Shown here one piece after another: positions 1 through 8,811 of a DNA stretch of 34,767 nt. How positions within the stretch are numbered: position 1 is the stretch's first letter; the number at the start of each line of letters is the position of its first letter. The position numbers and the translations under genes were made by a program. The DNA is from Deltaproteobacteria bacterium (GTDB taxonomy: Bacteria; Desulfobacterota; DSM-4660; Desulfatiglandales; Desulfatiglandaceae). The stretch spans positions 1 to 34,767 of the forward strand of contig JAGGTJ010000038.1 in assembly GCA_021163815.1 (NCBI GenBank), read 5' to 3'. The notes under the pieces are model-generated. The model was not told where the DNA came from. It saw nothing but the letters and a program-made list of their open reading frames with translations, and did no database searches.

Positions 1-30
1 CACTTTCTGAAAAAGTTCTGGGTACAACCT

Positions 31-795
31 CTATCTCCGACTGTTGAGCAAAGTTACAACAAGAGAAAACCAGCCGTCGGACAGGACAAACAGCATTAAT
101 TTAAACGGCAGGGAGATCATTACAGGGGGCAGCATCATCATACCCATGGACAGGAGTACACTTGCTACAACCATATCGATAATCAAAAAAGGAATATACA
201 GCATAAAGGCAATCTGGAAAGAGGTCTTAAGCTCACTTATTATAAAAGAGGGAATCAAAACGGATGTAGGTACATCATCAACGTTTTTTGGCCTTGCCTT
301 GCCCGCGATATCTGTAAACAGGGCAATATCTTTTTTGCGCGTCTGCCTGAACATAAACTTTCGCAGTGGTACTATGATCTTTTTTATGGCCTCCTGATTA
401 CCTATCTCACCTCGCATATATGGTTGAACTGCATCCCTGTTGATCTGCTGCCAGACTGGTGTCATTATAAAAAAGGTCAAAAAGAGCGATATCCCCAGTA
501 CCACCTGGTTTGGAGGCATCTGATGTGTCCCTATTGCCTGACGAAGCACTGACAATACAATGACAATCCGGGTAAAAGAGGTAAGCATGATGAGGATTGC
601 CGGGGCAAGGGACAAGACCGTCAACAGGAGAAATATCTTGACAAGGACACTTACCTGTGCCGGATCTTTGAGATTCCCTGTTCCAATAGTGATAAAAGGC
701 ATAGCCTTGGATTGAACACTGCAAAGACAGTCTCTCGGTATAAATATCAGCAAGAAACATATTGCTATAAGTATTGAGCAGTGCCTTAATGCCAT
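31..795 (-). CDS. fliP: Flagellar biosynthesis protein FliP
   Basis: ORF protein has FliP-type sequence ([67 protein letters not shown]); adjacent to fliO/fliN/fliM. Confidence 0.97.
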   Translation of the reverse strand: MALRHCSILIAICFLLIFIPRDCLCSVQSKAMPFITIGTGNLKDPAQVSVLVKIFLLLTVLSLAPAILIMLTSFTRIVIVLSVLRQAIGTHQMPPNQVVLGISLFLTFFIMTPVWQQINRDAVQPYMRGEIGNQEAIKKIIVPLRKFMFRQTRKKDIALFTDIAGKARPKNVDDVPTSVLIPSFIISELKTSFQIAFMLYIPFLIIDMVVASVLLSMGMMMLPPVMISLPFKLMLFVLSDGWFSLVVTLLNSRR

Positions 796-804
796 GATTA
801 AACC

Positions 805-1167
805 TTAAGAGTTTGCATCATCTGAGGCCTTTTTCAGATGAGATAAAAAGCCTGTGGCGGATTTGCTTTTCTCCCTGACCTGATTTATCAGGTCCCTGTC
901 TTCGATCTTTGCCAAAAGAGACATGCTGTCCCCGCATATCCCAATAACAAGGATGCACCCAGGGATATCTATTAAGGAGATATATCTTTTAAAGCCTATA
1001 CATGTACTTCCCAATACCTTAACAACATTACCCCCATTAAATCCTCCGGTATTATTTTTTAACATCCTTTTCACTGCATAAAAAAGGACAAGCAATCCAG
1101 CAAGGACAATAACAAGGGAAAGCAATATCTTAAGGCCCGAGGAAACGATATCCACACCAGAATTCAT
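805..1167 (-). CDS. fliO: FliO-like flagellar biosynthesis protein
   Basis: Small protein with one N-terminal TM segment, between fliN and fliP, ATGA-type overlap with fliN. Confidence 0.8.
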   Translation of the reverse strand: MNSGVDIVSSGLKILLSLVIVLAGLLVLFYAVKRMLKNNTGGFNGGNVVKVLGSTCIGFKRYISLIDIPGCILVIGICGDSMSLLAKIEDRDLINQVREKSKSATGFLSHLKKASDDANS

Positions 1168-1616
1168 CTTAGCTTCTCTATACGTTCAGTATGACTAACT
1201 ATCTCTGTTAATCTCACCCCATATTTTCCATCAACAACCACTACATCTCCTTTTGCAATAAGTTTTTGATTCGCAAGAATTTCAAGGTGTTCTCCTGCAG
1301 CTTTTGACAGAGAGATCACCGATCCCTGTCCCAGTTTCAACAGTTCACTTATCAACATGGTTGTCTGGCCAAGTTCAACAGATATCTTCAGGGGAATGTC
1401 CAGGATGAAATTTATATCTTTTGTGCTTACAGAACCTGTATCCTGCTTCAACTCAGAAAATTCGTGGGTTTCTTTCTGTGATTGAGCGGTTTCTGCTTCA
1501 GATGATGCCGCTTCTTCCGGAGGCTGCTGTGGAGCAGTTTTATCCTCGGGCTCAGGGGAATCAACGTCCTGAGCCGGCCCATTCATGCCGGTTTTATCAT
1601 TTTCTGAGGCCGTCAT
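1164..1616 (-). CDS. fliN: Flagellar motor switch protein FliN
   Basis: C-terminal SpoA domain (ILDIPLKISVELGQTTMLISELLKLGQGSVISLSKAAGEHLEILANQKLIAKGDVVVVDGKYGVRLTEIV). Confidence 0.96.
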   Translation of the reverse strand: MTASENDKTGMNGPAQDVDSPEPEDKTAPQQPPEEAASSEAETAQSQKETHEFSELKQDTGSVSTKDINFILDIPLKISVELGQTTMLISELLKLGQGSVISLSKAAGEHLEILANQKLIAKGDVVVVDGKYGVRLTEIVSHTERIEKLR

Positions 1617-1619
1617 TGT

Positions 1620-2591
1620 CTATTCCTCCCTTTCAAGCCTGTTTGTAATCTGTATGGCCCTGTTTCCCCCTACTATTCCCGGCATGCCCAAATACTTGGG
1701 AACGGATTCCACGGTTACAGTCAGTGGATCATAAACACGCGTATCGAGTTGCAGGATATCTCCTGACTTCAAGGCCAAAAGGTCATTGCCTGTAATCTGC
1801 TTTGCCCTTCCAAGCTCAGCAATTACATCAACCTTTACGCTGTTGAGCAGACTGTAAAACTGGGCATTCCATTTTGTTTCCGTTGTAGCACCGACAATGT
1901 ACCTTGCCGACAGTTTTTCTTTTATAGGTTCCAGCATAAAATAGGGGATGCAAAAGTTTATGTTCCCTGTAAACGCCTCATGTTCTATAGAAAAAACCAT
2001 GATTAAGACAAAATCCGTCGGCGAATAGAGATTTACAAAGTCAGGTCTTGTTTCACTCTTTTTCAATGATGTCTTTATAGGACACACAAGTGCCCATGCC
2101 TCTTCGAAACACCCTATTATTGACATGGCCATCTTTTGAATCAATCGCTGTTCAATCAAGGTAAAATCCCTTGGTTTTCCCAGTTCCTTGCCATCACCGC
2201 CAAACATGCAATCAATCATGCTAAAGACCAGATTGGGTTCTATTGCAAGCAGGGCAGAACCACTCAAAGGATCCATGTCAAACACGGTAAAACTTGCAGT
2301 TCCTGAAAAACCGTTTATAAACTCACCGAATTTTATCATTTCAGTTGCAGAGGTCTTTACATCTATCCTTTTCTGCAAGGCAGAAGAGATGGAAGAGCGA
2401 GCCAACTTTGTAAACTTGTCAATGATCTCCTTAAGTGCATGAAACTGATCATGCAGCATGATATCTTTTGATGTAAGGTCATAGGGCTCTACATGAACCT
2501 CATCGTCCTTATCCTGCTCAATATCGACCTCACCATTATTCATGGATGTCAACAGGGCATCTATTTCTTCCTGAGACAATATGTCAGACAT
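1620..2591 (-). CDS. fliM: Flagellar motor switch protein FliM
   Basis: N-terminal MSDILSQEEIDALLTSM motif and FliM body; upstream of fliN. Confidence 0.97.
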   Translation of the reverse strand: MSDILSQEEIDALLTSMNNGEVDIEQDKDDEVHVEPYDLTSKDIMLHDQFHALKEIIDKFTKLARSSISSALQKRIDVKTSATEMIKFGEFINGFSGTASFTVFDMDPLSGSALLAIEPNLVFSMIDCMFGGDGKELGKPRDFTLIEQRLIQKMAMSIIGCFEEAWALVCPIKTSLKKSETRPDFVNLYSPTDFVLIMVFSIEHEAFTGNINFCIPYFMLEPIKEKLSARYIVGATTETKWNAQFYSLLNSVKVDVIAELGRAKQITGNDLLALKSGDILQLDTRVYDPLTVTVESVPKYLGMPGIVGGNRAIQITNRLEREE

Positions 2592-2679
2592 GGCAAGTAT
2601 TCCTCAATATAAGATACTACATAGAACCTGCATAAACTGTTTTCAAAAAGGAATTTATGCTTTTAATATCAGCGAATTA

Positions 2680-2802
2680 TGATGGCGTCGTAAAAAGTCG
2701 AAAATTAGAAATCTAACCTCAATATATATATGGATAATCTTACTTGGCGTCGCAATATATTGTGTCTAAAATTTTTGCAACGGACTTTTTACGGGTTTAT
2801 CA
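2680..2802. mobile_element. MITE-like repeat with terminal inverted repeats (family T), copy 1
   Basis: Ends TGATGGCGTCGTAAAAAGTCG and CGGACTTTTTACGGGTTTATCA are imperfect inverted repeats; related along its length to the reverse complement of 25706-25824 (shared CGCAATATATTGTGT core). Confidence 0.75.
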
Positions 2803-2806
2803 AGAT

Positions 2807-3268
2807 TTACTGAATAACAAATTCGGTAAAATATATGTTTTCAACCAGGTTTCCATTAAGCAGTGTGTTAAGTTTTTTGATAATCTCATCACGCAGGATG
2901 TTTTTTCCTTTGATACTTTGTAGTTCTTCAGACCTCTTTGTAGGCAATATTGTGAGGATTGCATCACGTACCTTTGGAAGCTGACTGTCAATCTTCTCGG
3001 CAGCAGCTTTATTTCTTACCTCGAGGTCCATTTTGACACTGAGGAATCTATCCTGGCCAGGATCTGCAATATTTACAATAAACTTCTTTAATGAGTACAT
3101 TACACCCGGAGTCTCACTCTGTTTTTCAATCTTCTGCTGTACAACTGGCTGTCCTACCTGACTTGCAATCTTGTTTATCTGCTGTGAGAGCATAAAAAAA
3201 CCTCCACCTATAATCCCCAGGACCAGTACAGCAACAATAATAATGATAATAATCACCTTTTTTGACAT
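2807..3268 (-). CDS. fliL: Flagellar basal body-associated protein FliL
   Basis: N-terminal TM followed by FliL domain (MYSLKKFIVNIADPGQDRFLSVKMDLEV); upstream of fliM. Confidence 0.9.
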   Translation of the reverse strand: MSKKVIIIIIIVAVLVLGIIGGGFFMLSQQINKIASQVGQPVVQQKIEKQSETPGVMYSLKKFIVNIADPGQDRFLSVKMDLEVRNKAAAEKIDSQLPKVRDAILTILPTKRSEELQSIKGKNILRDEIIKKLNTLLNGNLVENIYFTEFVIQ

Positions 3269-3984
3269 TCCGTTTTCCCTCCCTTTGTTATCAATATGAT
3301 CTCCACCCGCCTGTTTTTTGCCCTGTGAGAAGGGGTATCATTAGGAAAAATGGGTCTTGAATCTCCATATCCTGCCGCACAAAGTCTGCAAGGCTGAATT
3401 CCTCCTGACCTTACGAGATATTTAAGGACATTTACTGCACGGGCAACGGACAAATCCCAGTTAGATGGGAACCGTCCTGTACTTATAGGCACGTTATCGG
3501 TATGACCCTCTATTCGAACAAGACAGCTTAGCCTTTTTATAATTTCTGAGATCTTGGTTAGAATTGCAAATGCCCTTCCATTGATCTTTGCTACCCCGGA
3601 ATCAAACAATATAGAGCTGTTAAGCCTTATGATTATTCCTTCATCCGTTTTGTTTGTATTTACTCCATCTTCAGAGGCAATACTGGTAATGGAATCATCT
3701 ATCTTATTCAAAATTTTATTATGAATTGAAGTGGGTTGAACTGCCTTTTTCTGTTTGATTTCAGGTTTTATCGATATCCCTACCTTGTTTCCTGCCTCAA
3801 GCACACCAATACCTGACTGCAGGTTGTAGCTGAATTCTTTCATCTTTTTTCTGTCTACTGTACCCATGGAAAAGGTTAGGACAAAAAAAACCATAAGAAG
3901 GGTAATCAGATCATTAAATGTAGTAAGCCACCTTGCTCCGTTCGTATCTTGCTCTTCTAAGTGTGCTCTTACACGCCTGTTCAT
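3253..3984 (-). CDS. motB: MotB-type stator protein with OmpA C-terminal domain; retains the TM aspartate
   Basis: TM segment TTFNDLITLLMVFFVLTFSM contains Asp; C-terminal OmpA domain IEGHTDNVPISTGRFPSNWDLSVARAVNVLKYL...PNDTPSHRAKNRRVEIIL. Confidence 0.92.
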   Translation of the reverse strand: MNRRVRAHLEEQDTNGARWLTTFNDLITLLMVFFVLTFSMGTVDRKKMKEFSYNLQSGIGVLEAGNKVGISIKPEIKQKKAVQPTSIHNKILNKIDDSITSIASEDGVNTNKTDEGIIIRLNSSILFDSGVAKINGRAFAILTKISEIIKRLSCLVRIEGHTDNVPISTGRFPSNWDLSVARAVNVLKYLVRSGGIQPCRLCAAGYGDSRPIFPNDTPSHRAKNRRVEIILITKGGKTECQKR

Positions 3985-4103
3985 ATTTCGTTTAAAAAAA
4001 CTTGTCTTATGGCAAAAGTGTTATAAAAAACGTAACCTTGACATAAAAAGCGGGTTGTACTATACAGGATATACCTCTCTGACAGGTGTTTTATGTTTGA
4101 CCC

Positions 4104-4191
4104 AAACCGGCATAACCGGAAAATGTCCGTGGCCACCTACGGATATGAAGATACGGCCTGGTTTTTCAGCACGGTTTTGGGTGGTAAAAAA
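4104..4191 (+). repeat. Dispersed intergenic repeat family A, copy A1
   Basis: AAACCGGCATAACCGG...GGCCACCTACGGATATGAAGATACGGCCTGGTTTTTCAGCACGGTTTTGGGTGGTAAAAA matches the other family A copies. Confidence 0.8.
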
Positions 4192-4259
4192 TAGCTTGAT
4201 TGTAGAAATACCTGCAACTTTTCAATTCAGACATGTCTTGCAATTATCGAATTAAGGCA

Positions 4260-4985
4260 CTACGGTTTTTGCCTTACAAAGACAATCTCCACCCGCCTGT
4301 TTTTTGCCCTGTGAGAGGGGGTATCATTAGGGGCAATCGGGTGACACTGTCCATAACCTACTACGGAAAACCTTTCTGATGGGATGTTTAGATGTTCTGT
4401 AAAGTAGCGCAGGACATTTACTGCCCGTAATGTAGAAAGCTCCCAATTGGATGGGAACCTGTATGTATGGATCGGAACATTATCCGTATATCCTTCTATG
4501 CGGATATGATTTTTTGTTTTCAGGATTATGGCGGCAATCTTGTTCAGTACAGGTAATGATTTTGGGGATATTTTTGCCTCTCCCTGATGAAACAGCACAA
4601 GGTCAGAGAGTCTCATGACAAGACCTTCTTTGGAATAGGAAAAACCAATCTTGTTTCCCATTCCAAGGCCTTTTATAACCCTTTCCATGTCTTCAGTGAG
4701 ATTTGCAAGGTCACTGTTTTTATCAACTATATCCGGTGACTTGGGAAGTATCTCTTTGCCAGGATCAACTTTTACCCCACCTGACAATATACTTACTGAC
4801 TGAACAAAAGATCTTACAAACTTAAAAACCTTTGATTCTTCTATTGATGTAAAGGACGTCAGCATTATAAAAAAACACAGCAGAATAAGGACAAAACCTG
4901 AATATACTATCTGCCATCCTACAGCGTTATGGGGAGAAGATTCTTTTTCTGATATAAACAACGGTTTTTTCCCTAAGCGTATCAT
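4260..4985 (-). CDS. MotB-like OmpA-domain protein lacking the canonical TM aspartate
   Basis: OmpA C-terminal domain closely similar to the neighbouring MotB; TM segment WQIVYSGFVLILLCFFIMLTSF has Ser where MotB has Asp; directly downstream of motA with overlapping ends. Confidence 0.88.
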   Translation of the reverse strand: MIRLGKKPLFISEKESSPHNAVGWQIVYSGFVLILLCFFIMLTSFTSIEESKVFKFVRSFVQSVSILSGGVKVDPGKEILPKSPDIVDKNSDLANLTEDMERVIKGLGMGNKIGFSYSKEGLVMRLSDLVLFHQGEAKISPKSLPVLNKIAAIILKTKNHIRIEGYTDNVPIHTYRFPSNWELSTLRAVNVLRYFTEHLNIPSERFSVVGYGQCHPIAPNDTPSHRAKNRRVEIVFVRQKP

Positions 4986-5752
4986 TTTGACCTGCTTTTT
5001 AATTTTCTTTCTCTCGGAGAAAGAAATGCCTTCAATTTTTGTTCTACTACACGAGGGTTATCTCCTGCCTGAATCGATATTATCCCTTCCATGATCATCT
5101 CATTGATAATAAGTTCTTTTTTACTCCTTGTCTTTAGTTTGCCGGCAATAGGCAGAAAGAACAGATAGGACAAAAATACCCCATAGAAAGTGGTTAAGAG
5201 AGCAACGGCCATTGGTTTGCCTATATTGCTTGGATCATTCATCTGCATCAGCATCTGTACAAGCCCTATAATGGTACCTAACATGCCTACAGCAGGAGAA
5301 AAATTACCCATTGTAAGAAATATGTCGGCTCCCAGTCTGTGACGTTCTTCTATGGCATATATTTCAGTCCTCAAGATATCTTCTATGGCACCGGAATCCA
5401 TACCATCTATGGCAAGATTCAGGCCTTTTACCATGAATGGATTGTCAACATTTTTAAGCTCCGATTCAAAAGACAGTATTCCCTCTTTCCTGGCCTTTCT
5501 TGCGAACCTGACTAATAGTGATATAAGCTCATTCTGATTTTGATAACGGTGTAAAAAAACATTTTTGGCAACACCAAAAACACTCATAACCTCGGACAGA
5601 GGATAGGCCAACAGGGTTGCCCCCATGGTTCCTCCGATGACTATCATCAAGGATGGATAGTTGATGAACCAGGTTACACTTCCGCCCATGGATATAGAAA
5701 CAATTACAAGACCACTGGCAACGAGTATGCCAATAAGTGTAGATACGTCCAA
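4982..5752 (-). CDS. motA: Flagellar motor stator protein MotA/PomA
   Basis: MotA/PomA family sequence (GGSVTWFINYPSLMIVIGGTMGATLLAYPLSEV; NFSPAVGMLGTIIGLVQML). Confidence 0.95.
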   Translation of the reverse strand: MDVSTLIGILVASGLVIVSISMGGSVTWFINYPSLMIVIGGTMGATLLAYPLSEVMSVFGVAKNVFLHRYQNQNELISLLVRFARKARKEGILSFESELKNVDNPFMVKGLNLAIDGMDSGAIEDILRTEIYAIEERHRLGADIFLTMGNFSPAVGMLGTIIGLVQMLMQMNDPSNIGKPMAVALLTTFYGVFLSYLFFLPIAGKLKTRSKKELIINEMIMEGIISIQAGDNPRVVEQKLKAFLSPRERKLKSRSK

Positions 5753-5992
5753 CAGCGGCTCCTCTTATCAGGACTAACCCTACATTACTCAAAAACTGAT
5801 CTGTGAACAGACTGCTGCCTGTAGTTATGTCAGATTATTTTTAATTACCTGCTATAGTGAGCAAGTATTATGCCAGCCCTTGGTTGTCTGCAAAGGGACA
5901 TTTTCTTATGCAACATATTTGGATATTGCCGCCTGCATATACAGGCAGAGGGAGAGGATACAGGCAAAAAAGTATGATCCTGTATTATGGGA

Positions 5993-6148
5993 GGCATGGC
6001 CAGATTCAAACCTGTCTGTGTGTCAATGCATCTGCCTGTGCGCCAACGCACGCAGACAGGCGTAGACAGGTGCAGACAGGATGCCCTGGCCACCTACGGA
6101 TATGAAAATACAGCCTGTTTTTTCAGCACGGTTTTGTGTGTTTTTACG
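5993..6148 (+). repeat. Family A repeat, long subtype (copy A2), with 10-bp tandem units and fused at its right end to a family T end
   Basis: GGCATGGCCAGATTCAAACCTG...CGCAGACAGGCGTAGACAGGTGCAGACAGG...GGCCACCTACGGATATGAAAATACAGCCTGTTTTTTCAGCACGGTTTTGTGTGTTTTTACGACGCCATCAT. Confidence 0.8.
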
Positions 6149-6474
6149 ACGCCATCATACATTACATCAGACAAGTATTTGACGCTCTGATAAAATCGCA
6201 TGACAGGAACTTGATAGGCAGCATATTATGGGGGATCAAGTCTACATAATACACCTTAATGCCTTATGTGATTGTTAATGGATAGCGAGGCCTAATATTT
6301 TGGTCACTATCGGAAAATGGCCTGATTATGGGAGATGAATTTTGTGAAGGGAATGATTCGTCAGTGTCGAGGGACCTGATTTCTGAATCTGAATTCGTGA
6401 TGAACCTGTAAAAAGTCGAGTAGATGGCTAAGTAAAAAGCTGGTTTTTATGCTGCTTCGCCGCATGCTATGAGA

Positions 6475-6511
6475 CCTAAATCCTGCAAGCATCGAGTTTG
6501 CAGGATTTAGG
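6475..6511. other. Perfect 14-bp-stem hairpin downstream of glnA
   Basis: CCTAAATCCTGCAA-GCATCGAGT-TTGCAGGATTTAGG. Confidence 0.75.
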
Positions 6512-6550
6512 CGATACCAAAATGCATATTTCACGGTTATTCCGCAACAC

Positions 6551-7960
6551 CTATATGTCAAAATAGAGGAAAAATTCGTGTGGGTGCGGTCGCAATTTGA
6601 GGGGATTGATCTCATTCTCAGTCTTGTACTTTATCCACATATCTATAACATCCTGTGTAAAGACATCACCTTTAAGCAGAAAATCATGATCCTCACTCAG
6701 TGCATCAATAGCCTCTTCAAGAGATCCCGGTGCAGATGGGATATCGGCAAGCTCCTCCGGTGAAAGGCCGTAAATATCCTTGTCAAGCGGATCACCAGGA
6801 TCTATCTTGTTTTCAATACCGTCAAGGGCAGCCATCAAGATGGCAGAAAAGGCCATGTAACCGTTACAGGATGGATCCGGTGTTCTGAATTCAAGTCTTT
6901 TGGCCTTTGGCGAAGATGAGTACATGGGAATACGAATCGCAGCACTTCTGTTCTGGCTGGAATATGCCAGGTTTACAGGTGCTTCAAATCCGGGTACCAA
7001 TCGTTTGTAGGAATTTGTTGTAGGATTGGTAAATGCACATACCGCTCGACAGTGTTTAAGTATACCCCCAATAGCATACATTGCTATATCGGAAGTGCCT
7101 GCATATTTGTTTCCGGCAAAGAGAGGCTGTCCCTCCTTCCATATACTCAAATGTGTATGCATGCCTGTTCCATTATCCTCAAACAACGGTTTTGGCATAA
7201 AGGTAACTGTGCGGCCGGCCCTGTGCGCCACATTTTTTATGATATATTTAAACCACATAAGCTGATCACCCATTTTTAGCAATGGGGCAAATCGCATATC
7301 TATCTCTGCCTGGCCTGCTGTTGCTACCTCATGGTGCTGACACTCAACATCTATTCCTACAGATTCAAGAGTAAGAAGCATTTCAGTCCTCAGGTCCTGA
7401 AACTTATCCATGGGAGGAACGGGGAAATAGCCTTCCTTGTGTCTTGGTTTATTGGCCAGATTAGGGCCCTCGTCCCTGGCACTGTTCCATATCCCCTCTA
7501 TGGAGTCAACAAAGTAGGAAGCCCGGTTTGTTGCCGTTTCAAACCTGACATCATCAAATATAAAAAACTCTGCTTCCGGACCTATAAATGCCGTATCACC
7601 GATACTGGTGCTTTTAAGGTATTCTTCTGCCTTTCTGGCAATATTCCTGGGATCACGGGTATATGGTTCATATGTAACAGGATCCACAATATTCCCTATA
7701 AGGACCAGGGTCGGGACCTTAAAAAAGGGATCTATCACTGCAGTATCGGGATCAGGCACTACCAGCATGTCACTTGCATGAATTGGTTGCCATCCCCTGA
7801 TACTGGAGCCATCAAAGCCAAATCCGTCCTCAAAGCTTGATTCGTCCAATTCGCTTACAGGCACAGAGAAATGCTGCCATATACCCACAAAATCGAGGAA
7901 GCGCAGATCAACTACCTTTACCCCCTTTTCTTCAATTATTTTAAAGACTTTCTCAGTCAT
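6551..7960 (-). CDS. glnA: Glutamine synthetase type I
   Basis: Full-length GS I sequence ([84 protein letters not shown]). Confidence 0.98.
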   Translation of the reverse strand: MTEKVFKIIEEKGVKVVDLRFLDFVGIWQHFSVPVSELDESSFEDGFGFDGSSIRGWQPIHASDMLVVPDPDTAVIDPFFKVPTLVLIGNIVDPVTYEPYTRDPRNIARKAEEYLKSTSIGDTAFIGPEAEFFIFDDVRFETATNRASYFVDSIEGIWNSARDEGPNLANKPRHKEGYFPVPPMDKFQDLRTEMLLTLESVGIDVECQHHEVATAGQAEIDMRFAPLLKMGDQLMWFKYIIKNVAHRAGRTVTFMPKPLFEDNGTGMHTHLSIWKEGQPLFAGNKYAGTSDIAMYAIGGILKHCRAVCAFTNPTTNSYKRLVPGFEAPVNLAYSSQNRSAAIRIPMYSSSPKAKRLEFRTPDPSCNGYMAFSAILMAALDGIENKIDPGDPLDKDIYGLSPEELADIPSAPGSLEEAIDALSEDHDFLLKGDVFTQDVIDMWIKYKTENEINPLKLRPHPHEFFLYFDI

Positions 7961-7986
7961 AACAAAAACATTCCTCCTTAAAAAAA

Positions 7987-8430
7987 TGATGAGCTCGTAA
8001 AAAATAAAACCGAAATATCAACGAATTATAGCAAGATTGTGCTTGCGCGGCACACATCGATTTGAACGCGGCCTAAACTGGCATGGCCGGATCCAAGACA
8101 TCATGGCCACCCACAGATATGAAAATACAGACTGGTTTTTCAACATGGTTTTGTGTGTTTTTATGGTAAAGGTTATGGTTTTTGGAAACAGGTTACCCCT
8201 AGGACAGCACCGATTTTACTGAAATAGGCGGGGATCCGCCCGAAGGGTGGGGAGTCCGAGTGAAACGAGGACAATCTGCGGTGTTGGCAAGGACGCAGAC
8301 GTACAATAATCTTACTATTCCAACTCTGTGTTTTTATACTATGGAACATTTGCAGAATATTTTGTTTTTGTTCGCAAAAACAGTACGGAAGGGACATTAT
8401 GCAGGCGTTTTACTTTTTGCGATGCCATCA
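7987..8430. mobile_element. Composite repeat element with TIR-like ends between glnB and glnA, containing a nested family A copy
   Basis: Left end TGATGAGCTCGTAAAAAATAAAAC; right end reverse complement TGATGGCATCGCAAAAAGTAAAAC; interior is family B sequence split by family A. Confidence 0.6.
8072..8178 (+). repeat. Family A repeat, short subtype (copy A3), nested in family B
   Basis: TAAACTGGCATGGCCGGATCCAAGACATCATGGCCACCCACAGATATGAAAATACAGACTGGTTTTTCAACATGGTTTTGTGTGTTTTTATGGTAAA; flanking sequence rejoins to match 12098-12245 reverse complement. Confidence 0.85.
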
Positions 8431-8433
8431 AGG

Positions 8434-8805
<372 letters not shown>

Positions 8806-8811
8806 TTATCA

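Noticed and set aside
44-397. Plus-strand ORF antisense to fliP
   Set aside because: Lies within a well-supported conserved gene on the other strand; no recognisable family.
2800-2991. 63-aa ORF overlapping fliL
   Set aside because: Out-of-frame overlap with a clear FliL coding sequence.
5845-6190. Several overlapping short ORFs on both strands around 5845-6190
   Set aside because: Arise from the Cys/Thr-rich translation of the family A long repeat; multiple frames open simultaneously, no conserved protein.
6329-6412. Short ORF MGDEFCEGNDSSVSRDLISESEFVMNL ending in a family T end
   Set aside because: Too short and without recognisable family; possibly a decayed gene end but unsupported.
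8025-8045. Possible sigma54 (-24/-12) promoter for glnA (GCAC...TTGCT)
   Set aside because: Spacing between the GC-containing elements is off by one and the motif is not conserved in the second family B copy.
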